Of a DNA stretch of 64,000 nucleotides, positions 35,735-46,389 are shown one piece after another. The stretch's first letter is position 1. Each line of letters opens with the position of its first letter. The DNA is from Trochalopteron elliotii (lineage: Eukaryota > Chordata > Aves > Passeriformes > Leiothrichidae). The notes under the pieces were generated by a model, which saw nothing but the letters and a program-made list of their open reading frames with translations, did not search any database and was not told the DNA's origin. Both the position numbers and the translations under genes were made by a program. The stretch spans positions 3,561,448-3,625,447 of the forward strand of contig JANPWX010000076.1 of NCBI GenBank assembly GCA_024734555.1, in the 5' to 3' direction.

Positions 35735-36117
35735 TAGTAAAGCGAGGAAACCCTTTAAAATAGTGGGAAGTTGAACGAGAACAAACCCAGATCCGACCAA
35801 TATGGTTAATGCTACATTCTTCGTTTATTTCGTCTAAAATAGCAGGTTATATACACTTCCATATAGTTTACAATTACAGGTACATTCTTATTGGCATGCA
35901 GCACAGGGAAAAATGCAAACAGACATTGCTTATCTTTTTCTTAAGGCGGCTAAAATGTTCACACTAATAACTGTACTTATTAACCTCTGGAAAACCCACT
36001 GTCCGTCGTTACACCTTAACAGCTAATTCTAACTGCGTCACAAATTTGGCAGCTAATTTCTACCTGCACCATAGGCTGCACAGGCCTCAAAAATGAGGCC
36101 CAGGCTGGGGTAGTTCA
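35735..36117 (-). mobile_element. Solo LTR of an endogenous retrovirus, minus strand
   Basis: Read on the minus strand, the segment has an LTR layout. A U3 region opens near TGAACTACCCCAGCC at 36117, and a stem (36083-36100, GGCCTCA/TGAGGCC) lies close to that end. A TATA box follows (TGTATATAA, complement of 35847-35855), with an AATAAA polyadenylation signal about 20 bases after it (complement of 35824-35829). A roughly 90-base R/U5 region with 'tcggatctgggtttgttctc' comes last. It is short (about 380 bases). The ends do not give clean TG and CA, and no target duplication was found, so the limits are approximate. No retroviral internal sequence adjoins it. Confidence 0.62.
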
Positions 36118-36576
36118 AACTTTATTCCAAATGCAAATCATGCCCTCTTTCTCTAAGAAATTCTGCTACAGAATAGTGACTTAGATTTGTGCTTTTCAAA
36201 TTTTTATTTCATTCATTGTCTCTTCCTATATTTCTACAGCGTAAGCAAAAGTTCTATCTCTAGCTCAGCAATATATCTTTTGCAGTCTATTTTCTATAGA
36301 GTAAGGTAAACCTAATCCATCAGATTTGGGGCTATTGATATCTTTGTATAGCAGTAACTTCAGCAGTTATCAACCTTTTTTACTCTATGTATTGGCAAAA
36401 AAGTTCAAAAGACTCTAATGTCACCAGTTAAGAACTTTTGTGATGTCGATTAGAAGATTTCCCTCCTAAATCAGTCTGAAAGACCATCAAAATGGCAACA
36501 TCCAGACTTGTAAAATTCCTTTGTCTGTTGATGTTAAAAATTTGCTTCATTTTTATTTTTAAACAGCTCTTTGCCT
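36118..36576. other. AT-rich non-coding stretch
   Basis: Nothing recognised. The minus-strand frame at 36428-36622 is taken as chance. Confidence 0.55.
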
Positions 36577-37283
36577 TAGAATCATAGAATAGTTTATGTT
36601 GGAAGGGACCTTCAGACATCATCTAGTCCAATCCTCCCTTCAAAAAGCACAGACATCTTCAACTCAAGTCAGGTTGCTCCATCTGACCTGACCTTGGATG
36701 TTTCCAGGCATAAGGCATCCACCACTTCTCTGGACAACCTGTTCCCGTGTTTCACCACCCTCTTACCTAGTCTGAATCTACCATGTTTTTAGCTTAAAAC
36801 CATTACTCCTTCTGTTGCAACATGCCTTTGTAAGAAGTCTGTCCCCATCTGTCTTATAAGCCCCCTTAAGTATTGAAAGGTTTCAATGAAGTCTTCCTGG
36901 AGCCTTCTCTTCTCCAGGTTGAACAACCCCAGCTCTTTTGGCCTTTTGTCATAGGACAGGTGCTCCAGCCCTCTCGCCATGTGACCCTACTCTGGACTTG
37001 CTCCCTATGTCCTCCATATGTTGAGTCTCTCAGACCTGGAAGCAGTGCTCCAGGTGGGGTTTCACAAGGACAGAGTAGGGATGGAGAATCACCTCCCTCA
37101 ACCTGCTAGCCATTCCTTTTTGATGCAGGCAAGTATGTGGTTAGCCTTCAGGGCTGCAAGTGCACACTGTGGATTATGTCCAGTTTTTCATTCATCAGAA
37201 CCCTCAAGTCCTTCTCCTCAGACTTCTCCCAGTCTGTACTCGTGTCTAGGTTGTCCTGACCCACGTGCAGGACCTTGCACTTG

Positions 37284-37288
37284 GCCTT
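37284..37288. repeat. Target-site duplication, left copy (GCCTT)
   Basis: GCCTT immediately left of the LTR is repeated at 37958-37962 immediately right of it. Removing the LTR and one copy restores the continuous CR1 string 'cttggccttgttgaa'. Confidence 0.92.
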
Positions 37289-37957
37289 TGTCCTAGGGTG
37301 ACTATGTATCCCCAAATCGTCTGTTCTGTGTTCTGTACGTTTAAGACTGGCTCTGAGAGTGAGCAGGGAAAGAAGAAGCGCGCAGTTTGTTTTGAGAAAC
37401 AAACTCACTCCTCTGAATCTGCTCTCGTCCTTGGGACTGTGTGGTTTCTTTTTTTTTTCCTTCGTCGGATACACGGAGGGCAGCCAGAGAGAGTTTTTTT
37501 CTCCTTTTGTTAGTCTAGCTAGCTGAGGCAAAGAAGCTTTCCTGGACTGTTTTTTTTTATTATTTTATTTTTCTTTGGGACTGTTTAAATCTGCTCTGGA
37601 CTGAAAAAACCCAGAGGAGCACCGGGATCTTGCACCCGTGGCCCACCGGGCCGGGACTCGGCATCTTCCAGCACTGAAGGGACTGATAAACAGACTCCTG
37701 GCACGGACTCTTCAGTTTTGCCATCTCTCTTCGGAGCAGCGAGAGGTTTTATTGTTTCACATTATTATTATTGTTATTATTATTATTCATTCTTTATGCT
37801 TGTGGGCATTTTGTTTGTTAAATAAATAAGGTTTTTTTTCCACTCTTCTCTGGGGAGTTATTTCCCCGGACTGGCTGGGGGGAGGGGCTGTTTGGATTTG
37901 CTTTTCAGAGGAACCCCATTCGGAGATTTCCTCCCAAATTTGCCCTAAACCAGGACA
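37289..37957 (+). mobile_element. Young solo LTR (ERVL-like) nested in CR1
   Basis: It is 669 bases, begins TGTCCT and ends AGGACA, so the ends form a 6-base inverted repeat. It is flanked by a perfect GCCTT duplication (5 bases, as is usual for class III, ERVL-type elements). U3 covers roughly the first 500 bases. An ATT-rich tract lies at 37762-37790, a polyadenylation signal AATAAA at about 37821, and a ~130-base G/C-richer U5 follows. No primer-binding site, polypurine tract or internal genes adjoin it, so the provirus was lost by LTR-LTR recombination. Well-preserved ends and CpG-rich U5-side blocks ('gtggcccaccgggccgggac') suggest it is the youngest insertion in the window. Open frames across it are not genes. 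Confidence 0.93.
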
Positions 37958-37962
37958 GCCTT
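37958..37962. repeat. Target-site duplication, right copy (GCCTT)
   Basis: It is identical to 37284-37288 and directly abuts the LTR terminus. Confidence 0.92.
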
Positions 37963-38454
37963 GTTGAATCTTATTAGCTTCCAAGACTGTACAGGTTCCT
38001 CTGGATGGTATCCCATCCCTCAGATGTGTCAGCAGAACCTATCCCTTTTTCCCTGTGCATTTACTTCTTGCCATTTAGTTTGGTCAGCAGCTTCCTACTC
38101 AGCCAAACTGAGTTCTTGCCTTCCTTTCCTGAATTCTTTCTTCTCCTGGAGACCAAGAGCTCTCCTGCTCTGTGCAAAGATCCACAAGCTCTGTTCTGCT
38201 CCCTTCTCTCTGAAGACAGTTTCCCAGATGGTCCTATGACTAACTCTTTTGAAGAGATGAAATATTGCTTTCTTAAAATTCAGGATACTTTTTTCTTCAC
38301 CTGACCCATACCCCTCAGGACTCCAAATTTCACCAGTGCTCAATCACTGCAGCCCAGGCTGTCTTCAGTTTTGATGCCACCGATGAGCTCACTTGCATTG
38401 ATGACCACCAGGTCCAGTAACTCACCCCTCTGGTAGGGCTGTCTATTACCCAGG

Positions 38455-38814
38455 TCAGGAAGTTATCCTCCACGCATTAAAAGGATCTCCTGGATTGCCT
38501 ATAGCTTGTTGTGCTACTTTCCCAGGAGATGCTGGTGTGGTTGACGCACCCCGGGAGGACAAGACCCTGTGAATATCACGCTGCCTGATCAAGGGAAGCC
38601 TGTAGCAGATACAGACCAATACGTTCCTTTTGTTGCCTTGGTCTGTGATTCTTACCCACAAGCTTTCAACTTTCTTAGGGATGCTCTTCAGAGACAACTC
38701 TTCACACTCAATCCAGTTCTTGATGTAAAAGGCAATACCTCCACCCCTTCTTCCTTGCTGGTCTCTTATGAACAGGAGAACCATCGACAGTTGCACTCCA
38801 GTCATGGGATTCAT
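38455..38814 (-). pseudogene. CR1 ORF2 endonuclease-domain remnant
   Basis: The minus-strand frame reads DQQGRRGGGIAFYIKNWIEC, then VESLWVRITDQGNKRNVLVC and ICYRLP. These are the glycine-rich and WVRI/YRPP-type blocks in the middle of the apurinic-like endonuclease of CR1 ORF2. The N-terminal catalytic ETWW block would lie to the right and is not present. The frame then runs into altered sequence, where the usual GDFN block is not seen. It is 119 codons, dead, and part of the split CR1. Confidence 0.82.
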
Positions 38815-38825
38815 CTTTCTCTGTG

Positions 38826-40385
38826 TTGCCTTCTGTTGCCTGGATCTATGATTCTAGGAATTACTCCACAGCATGTCAATCCCCTATAGCCTCTAGAAAA
38901 GGATCAGCCACTAAAGAGGTAGAATAAACAAAAACTAAGAACATTTCATTCAAAGCCCCCATAAAGAAACTGACACAAAGGAAACTCCCAAACTTAACAA
39001 CTACTTACATGCCATAACAGATGACAGCACCAAGACTACAGACCACTAATACAGTGAAGGATTAGACAGAATTGCTAACCCCCAAAACAAAGTAGCATCC
39101 TAAAAAAAGAATACAAGTTGAGTCATAGTGATTCTCTCTTGGCTTTTCTTCAAGGTCTATGGCCTGGAAAAAAAAAAAAAAAAGAGTGAAAAAAATCTAG
39201 CTTGAATGAACTGTCAGAATGAACTTCCCTACAATTCATTTCCTGCCTCCCACAGTTCTATCCAGCCAAAAGGTATATCCAGTAACAGGCACAGCCATGC
39301 TACTTTTAAATACATGACTCCCAAAGGGGAAAGAATTTTATGCATGGTTGCCACTGTATCTGGCAGTGAATCAGGGGCCTGTGTTCCCTGGACAGAACTA
39401 GGGAAGATTTATGTGTCTCAGAGTAGGGTCAAAAACAGTCAGCATGCTGAACAAGCAGCTGGTAAAGTAACACTGAAAATAAACTGTTGCAGAACTTCCA
39501 CTGCCATCCAGAATTCGGGTTGAAGTTTAGGCAGCTATTCCAGGATCTGATTTGAAAGTATGCTGTTTGTGGTATTTTGCATTTTCATGTAGTAGATGTC
39601 AGAAGCATTTCTGCAGGGATTGTTTACCTGGGCTCAGTGATATTTTCAAGGTATGAATTCCTTTTCAAGATGTGAATTTCTGCCTGCCCAGGGAAAAGCC
39701 TGAGCTGAGTGCTGCCAGTGCACAGAAAACACAACATCTGAGTCAAAAACCAGAAAGCTACAAGACGGGTTCAGAATCTGGAAATAAGGAATCTTTCAAC
39801 CAAGCAGGTTCCTGAGCCAACAGGCTTGTATTAAGATGCTTCCTAGGATTACTGTCCTTGACCCAAGGATTCAAACTGTTTCTGTGCAGTAACTTAAGCA
39901 CAGAGACAGAAATTGATCTCTCCCATCTCTCTTAAAGCAACTGCCTCAGAGTTAATAAACTTTCATGGAAAATATGAACTTGGATATTCTTCTCTTTACC
40001 TCCCATTGCTTTACATCAAAGCTATAGGAAAATGTACACCTAGACTTTCTGAGTGAATATTTTCTCCTGCAATAGAAACGTAGGTGCTTTTTATTTGATG
40101 TATAAAAGCAAGCTGTATATTGAGTACTGTTCCATAATATCCTGTAGTTCCTCAGAAAAGTGCCAAATGTCTTTCTAGGAAAAACATATTTTCACATCAG
40201 TTTCAGTTCTTTCCTAAGGTCCTCAGGGACAATTCAGCTGAAATAGTTTCTCCAAAACCATAGCGTGGCTTTTAGTAGTGATCCGAAGTAACAAAAAACT
40301 GAAAGCAAAAGAGTCCAGCCACCCCAATCATTGCAACAGCCCTGATGTCCTGTGTAGTTCATTAATGTTTTGTTCACCTCCTTCT
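38826..40385. other. Non-coding stretch
   Basis: No gene or repeat family recognised. There is a 16-base A run at 39168-39183. The 105-codon frame at 39206-39523 is in unrecognised sequence and has no domain. Confidence 0.5.
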
Positions 40386-40632
40386 CTTGGCTTTACCACG
40401 GCCAGCAGCCAAGCCTCACACAGCTGCTTGCTTACTCCCCCACCAGCAGGGTGCGGGAGAGAACTGGAAAGGTAAGAGCTGAAAAACTCGTGGGTTGAGA
40501 TAAAAATACTTTATTACAGAAAAGAAAAGGACCACCCACAAACAAGGCAAAGCAAGGGATTAATTCACTGCTTCCCACGGACAGGCAGGTGTTCAGCCAT
40601 CTCCAGGAGAGCAGAGCCCCATCACGCATCCT
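40386..40632 (-). mobile_element. LTR 3' part, same family as the LTR at 47504
   Basis: The plus strand has 'ggctttaccacggccagcag', 'ccaagcctcacacagctgct', 'tgcttactcccccaccagca', 'actcgtgggttgagataaaa', 'tactttattacagaaaag', 'cactgcttcccacggacagg' and 'gccatctccaggagagcaga'. This is the complement of the 3' (R/U5) part of a widespread bird LTR. It stops at about 40632, where U3 should begin, so the copy is truncated. The plus-strand LTR at 47504-48058 is another, more diverged member. Confidence 0.78.
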
Positions 40633-42427
40633 AGTATTTACCTGTCTTTAAAACAGAATCAGTCTGTATTATTTCCTTTTTGATTTCTAAAACACAGGCT
40701 GTTATCCAAATTTAAAGCTAAAAAGCTAACCAGCCCAACAGATCCTGAATCTTCAAAGGGAAATTATGTCTAAATTTAGTAGTTTCTGCATACTTGCCTA
40801 AATATGTTAGAAATAAAATTTTGCAAATGAATGGAAAGACCACTAATTGTGGCTGTTTGCAGATGCCTCTATTTGTAGAAGTTGCTATTTCTAGAACTCC
40901 CACTGTATGCAGTCTTCTGATCAGAAGAAAAAAATTGTCCAGCTACTTTAAATGTGAGGTCGCATATTACCCATTTAAAAAACTACAGTGACTACCAGAT
41001 AATTGGTATATTCTTAGCCTTTACCTGGAATAGATACGTACAACGACTGAAATTCTGTCTATATGAAAATATTTTTATTTTAAGCTCGTTTACACCTTTA
41101 ACAAAATGCTGTGGCATTATTTATGTATTTTCTTTATGTAGGATATGATTTATCAATTCCTGGAAACTTCTATGTGATAGAGATCTTACAAATATCATCA
41201 GTATATCAGATATTGAAATTATAAAGACGTTCAGCACACTTAAATAAAATCTCTTTGGTGTAGATGATAGGAACTGGAATAGAACTGCCAGAGCCAAATT
41301 TATGAAAGCTCTTCACAGGGCAGTGAATATATGCTTTAAATATATAATAAACCTTCCTCACAGATGGAGAAATAAGCTGCTGTTGCTGCTGCAGTGACAG
41401 AGCAAAAAAGTTGCTGCTTTTGTCATCTGTTAGAGCCAGCAGTTGTGATGGGAATGGCATCACCAGCACTGTCACAATCAGCAGTGCTGATAGATCTGTG
41501 GAACTGGAAGGAGACATGAGACTTTTCAGAGGGAGAAAGCTTATTTAAAAATTAATAAGCCTTTCCACTCCTGAAAAAGGAAGTTTAATGCATATGATAC
41601 TGCACGAAGGAAGCTATTACAAAACAGAAAAGTTAAATTTAGTCTACAGCTCCATGCTTGAGTTTAAAAGATGAGAAACATGATTTTCCAGATGAAATAA
41701 AATACCTTTATTTTAATGTCTTTTTCATGTCCTTCTGTGGTTATAACTGTGATGGTTCAAGGGTATAGCAACTAAGAGTTTGAAGAGTCCACATTTTACT
41801 AGACCAAAGGCTGAAAATAGCAAAACCCTCCTGCTTTCAACCACACAAGCCTTTCAGATCTGATCTTTTAGGACAGGTTAAGAAATAAGGACAATATTAT
41901 GAGCACAAACAGCCCACATATAGCAAAAAATTAAATACAGTCTATGCAATGCATTACTAAATATTTTTCACATTTTTTATATAAGACACTCCTTTGTGTT
42001 GACAGATATCTTTATGCACAGAAGAAAAGTGCAAGAATAATTTAAGCATAAGTATCTAATATTCATGTACAGATGCCCTTCATAAATGACATTATTGCAG
42101 AACTGGCAAAAGAAATTGTGGTGTTTTATTTATATGAAATAAGACAAAGTTCTACCATTTTTCTCTAGAATGTTTTGTTAAAGTCAGATAAAAATAATAT
42201 ATTGAACTTGTCATCTGCAAAATTTTTCTTGTCAAGTGCAGCCATCAGCAGCATCTGTCACTGCAGAGCAGTTGCAAGCAGTGATATCAGGTATTTAGGA
42301 GCAAGAACAGCTCTCAGTTGTGCAGGACTTTCAAGTCTTGCTTTTCCCAGTAGTGCATGTGCTGTAGTTTTTGATCCTTGGTCCTAACCTATGCAATCCC
42401 AGTTGTGTCTATAATATCCTTCATTAA

Positions 42428-42441
42428 CCAGCAGGTGACAC
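42428..42441 (+). promoter_or_regulatory. CTCF-like motif (sequence match only)
   Basis: CCAGCAGGTGACAC matches the CTCF core CCASYAGRKGGCRS at 13 of 14 positions. Binding cannot be judged from sequence. Confidence 0.3.
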
Positions 42442-43024
42442 CTTTCTAGAATTATGTTTGGCACTGTACATGTATGTGATATATGAGCAGTGTTATTCAT
42501 ATTTTTTCTTCATTTTTGTCAAGGTCAAGCTTCTTTTTAGCATTTCAGATACTTTTTTGAACTCATAATCCATCTGTCTAGCCACTTAGCTGCCTTTCCA
42601 AGATGTTTTCTTGATGCTTATCAGTACACCATTTGAATGCATCATGAGATTATTTATAAATGATGCATAAATCCTGGCTTTTTTCCTTAGTAATATGAGG
42701 AAAAATTTACATTTAAATGCATATAGGTGCAATTACAACTATGAAAAAAAAAAAAGAAAAAGCTTTGGCTTAAATAATATTCCAATGAGGAGGAGGATTT
42801 GCATTTAACTGCTTCAGTTTTGCACATATTTGGGCAATTTTACAGGTATTGACAATTATACAAACCCAGAAATTTATCTGCCTAAACAAACATAATGGAT
42901 GTTGTTGGTTTGTTTTTTAGGTGGTTTTTTGGGCTGTTTTTTTTTTGGTTTTCTTTTTTTTCCTAGTACTGAATTTATTTTTACAGATATTGCTCAATTA
43001 TTTTTATTTACAGCATTTGTAAGT

Positions 43025-43345
43025 GTGGGGCCAGAGGGTACTACTAGGCCTTTGCCACCCTGAGCAACCTCATCAGGAATGCACATCCCTGAGCTACATC
43101 ACAGGTATGACTGTGCTCAGCCTTGCTCTGGCTGCTCTCATGTACTGAATGGCCTTTGTGGATGGTTACCATTCCTGACTCATCACCTTGCCTTTCTGAG
43201 ACTGTGGTAGACCACACCCAGGTCAGAGAGATAGTGGGATTGACCTTGGGTGTCTTTCCCTAGGCTGTGCTGGCGGATCACACTTGTGTGACCTGCTTGT
43301 GTGTCCTTGAGGAGCAGCTTCATTTAAGCATCTGCCTGATCCTTG
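43025..43345. other. GC-richer block of unknown origin
   Basis: About 320 bases with balanced composition lie between a T-rich tract and AT-rich DNA. There is no CR1 or LTR vocabulary and no long open frame. It could be an old repeat or conserved non-coding DNA. Confidence 0.35.
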
Positions 43346-43794
43346 TATAAATTCTGATTCTGTTAGACAGATTTCTGGATCATAAACTAATCACAAGACA
43401 CACACAAACACGTAAAGAAAAGAAATTCAAGAATAATGTCCCACTGATTTGTTAATTAGTCATTTATGAGTGAATGAAACAGATTGTAGCATCTTTCCAA
43501 TTAAGTCACCCATCGAATTAATTTTAAAATTATTATTGAGTAAAAAAAAAATGCCTTTTTTCTTATTCCCATTTCCAGAAAGTAAATGTTCTTCCAGATA
43601 TAATGATGATATTAACCACAATAAAAAAATAATATTATGGTAGTATCACTAAGCAACAGAAAATTAAGTCTGTTATTCATGACTACAAAGCAAATTCTGA
43701 CAAACAGAGATTGACCAAAACAATTAGAAAGGAATTTTATTGTAGACAATTGCAAGTACAGTACAATGATTTACCTCACAATCATTTCAAAGCC

Positions 43795-43893
43795 TTGTAC
43801 AAGCTAATCTAGTTGATCTTGCCATGTACAGAAGGTTGAACTAGATAATTTCCAGAGGTCTTTCCAAATCCCTCCTTTCTGTAACTGTGATTC
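43795..43893 (+). mobile_element. Short CR1 3' tail
   Basis: It contains 'gaaggttgaactagataatt', 'tccagaggtctttccaaatc' and 'ctgtaactgtgattc', the last ~100 bases of sense CR1 with a decayed terminal repeat. Confidence 0.82.
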
Positions 43894-44868
43894 AAAAGTT
43901 TCATAAATAAATTCCTCATCCTTTTAATGCTTCTAAAAACACTAGCCTTTGACTGTGCAAGTTTCACTTTCACCTCTGCATGTACCATGATGGATAAGCA
44001 TATGTACATCTCTAGGTTTCAATTTCTCATAACAAACTTATGCAAAGATCTCTCCCCACATTACAACCTGACATTCATGTCAGCCCTCTACACCTGATGT
44101 GCTTCTTTCTTGTTTTATGCCCCTACTCTCCCAAATATTATCTTACATTCAGGACCTAAATATACAATCCTATTTCCACTCAAAGCGAGTAGTGTCATAA
44201 AAAAACTAGTGTATGGAAAGAATTAAAAACCCATCTGACACAAAATCTCAGCAGAGATTTTTATCTCAAGATTCAGCAGCTTTATTTATTTCTCTGAATC
44301 ATAGGTAGAGTGAGTTTGTATCTGTTCATTAAACTTAGAAAAAAGACAATCAGGAAAAAAACAGAAACCAAATATAAAAGTTCCATTTTAGGATTTTGCT
44401 GAGATATATTGCTAGTGGTTCAGTTTCCAGTTTCCATACTAGAAATATGTCACAAAAGATTTTCCTTGTCCTTGGACACCTGTAATATCTTGTGGGGCTT
44501 CTTTTCCTACAATTTAATGTCATTATAAATTATCTATTTATATCTCTCCCTTTGGATATATCTATATCCCTCTGTATATGGATGCAATAATTCAGTCCTA
44601 CTGTTAACAGAATTCTGTCAGGGGCTCCCCCTAGTCGCATTAAAAGGAAACATCTACAGGAATTTACTGTTACACAATTTTAGGAAATCTACATCATAAA
44701 TTCCAATTTCTTGCCTCCATTTTCATTGCTTTTTTAAAACAGTTTCCCCTACATAATTTTGTTTCATCTAAAGTGATGAAGATTTTGTCACCCTTGTGAA
44801 GTATTTTTTTATCTACAGATGACAATAAGAGCTACTACATAAGATAGTAAATTATGTATGTATATAGG
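43894..44868. other. AT-rich non-coding stretch
   Basis: No gene or repeat family recognised apart from a CTCF-like motif at 44623-44638. Confidence 0.55.
44623..44638 (-). promoter_or_regulatory. CTCF-like motif (sequence match only)
   Basis: The minus strand reads GCGACTAGGGGGAGCC, containing the ACTAGGGGG core of CTCF sites, with about 12 of 14 core positions matching. It is an unusually G-rich word in AT-rich DNA. Confidence 0.3.
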
Positions 44869-45086
44869 TTATATACTAGGAAAAGGTTTTTCACCCAGAA
44901 GGTGGGCACTGGAAAGGCTCCCCAGGGCAGTGGTTGCAGCACCAGCCTGACAGAGCTCAAGAGGCATTTGAACAATGCTCTCACGCAGAAGGTGTGACTT
45001 TTGGGATGCCCTGTGCTTGGCCAGGAGCTGGACTTCAATGATCTTGACAGGTGCCTTCCAACTCATCATATTCTATGGTCCTATGA
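44869..45086 (+). mobile_element. CR1 3' UTR fragment with intact tail
   Basis: It contains 'aggaaaaggtttttcaccca', 'gaaggtgggcactggaaagg', 'ctccccagggcagtggttgc', 'accagcctgacagagctcaa', 'ggagctggacttcaatgatc' and 'ttccaactcatcatattcta'. It ends at 45086 with 'ggtcctatga', the CR1 terminal repeat. The copy is only about 218 bases, 5' truncated, and one of the less diverged. Minus-strand frames here are shadows. Confidence 0.94.
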
Positions 45087-46389
45087 AAATCTAACATCTA
45101 GAGATGACATAATTGTTTATGGGATTGTGTTTACCCAGTCAAAAATACCACTCAACCCATCACTTTAGATACCCCAATTAAAATGGATGAATACAGCAAA
45201 TTCCATCCCATTAACAGAATATATGGTTAGAAGATTGTTTGCAAATAATGGATTCAGTCTCTTAGAATAGGACTTACTTTGCTTAATATCTGTATTCTGT
45301 GTTAAATGTCGGTGTTCTCATTGCACAGAAGAGAAGGCAGCACTTTCAAATGCATAAGAGATCTCACTTAAAACATTTGGTCTTGGGTGGGAAGAATAAC
45401 ATGGTGAAAGTACCAGCCTTTCCCTCCTAAATATGAAAAGTCTAGCCAACTAAATGAAATACAGGTGTGTATCTTGTAGACTCTTGCATTTGTTCAGGTA
45501 GTATTAAAATTCCAAAGTGGAAACAAAATTGAAATTATATTAAAAATATTTTGTAAGTATTTGTTGCTTACTACTCTTGTGCCCTCTGCTCTTCCTTAAC
45601 GACCGTAGCACTCACTGATTTTCAGTAAAGATGGTTATACCACCGTAGTATTACTACTGAATTTCTCTATGGAATTACACGAGATATTTATGCAGATGAA
45701 TGCTATAACTAAACCTACACTCACTTTTTATAGGAACAAGGTCTGAGGTACTAATGTGAGTGACTGATTTATGAGACTGTAGATGAGTTCTATATGACCT
45801 CCCAGACTCACTAGTATAGAATGCCTCAAGGATTAAATTTTGACACCCCAGTGAAAAGAACTTGTGATAGGAAAATGTCATTAGTAATTTGTAAACTCTG
45901 GGAAAATCAAAACATGCTTCTAGCTGGAATAATTGGTGTTTCATTATGAATGAAAGAAGCAAAAATATGTAAGCATCTGAATACTTACTTATATAGTTAA
46001 ACCTGAAAGTGTAGAAGACCCAAAACTGTGGTTAGACATCTTAGATTCCTATATTGGTGTGATTCTAAATATGCTTTATATAGCTCATCTTGATTTAACA
46101 AAATTTAAATAAGCAGCTGTAAAGAATGGTTTTGTACATTCTATACACAAAAGAACATGATTTATTCCTGTTGTAGCCATATTTCAAATTGTTGAAGTTG
46201 CACGGATCTGATGTTTCAGTATTGTTCATTTTCATAAGTCTGTCATTGGCATATAATATGATTTAACAACTTCCTTAGTTTAATTTTAAATTTGAATATT
46301 CATTGTGTATATTATAAATTCTAATCAGCATGATGACTATTGATATACATGTTCACATCCCCACATGACAATTTTCAGAGTTTGCCTTC
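45087..46389. other. AT-rich non-coding stretch
   Basis: Nothing recognised. The minus-strand frame at 45675-45962 has no domain. Confidence 0.55.

Larger units (their letters stand above)
36577..38825 (-). mobile_element. CR1 LINE split by an LTR and carrying an internal deletion
   Basis: The element reads right to left. The 3' end is at about 36577 ('agaatcatagaatagtttat', 'gttggaagggaccttcagac'). The 3' UTR and reverse transcriptase C-terminus run to 37288, where 'gcaggaccttgcacttggcc' is cut. After the LTR (37289-37957) the CR1 resumes exactly, with 'ttgttgaatctt' and 'ctctggatggtatcccatcc'. At about 38031-38052 it jumps straight to sequence that normally lies well over 1 kb further 5' in CR1 ('ctgtgcatttacttcttgcc'), so most of the reverse transcriptase is missing. 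From there to about 38825 comes the endonuclease region. Both breaks are real in the sequence. The deletion could predate insertion (a deleted source copy or template switch) or follow it. Confidence 0.93.
40633..43794. other. Non-coding stretch (3.2 kb)
   Basis: No gene recognised. It contains a CTCF-like motif at 42428-42441, an A run near 42745-42757, a T/G tract at 42903-42962 and an unassigned GC-richer block at 43025-43345. Frames at 41206-41517 (minus) and 42175-42387 (plus) have no domain. Confidence 0.5.

Noticed and set aside
37500..37830. ATT-rich tract and A/T runs near 37.76 kb as an independent microsatellite
   Set aside because: The tract is an internal part of the LTR at 37289-37957, so it was described there.
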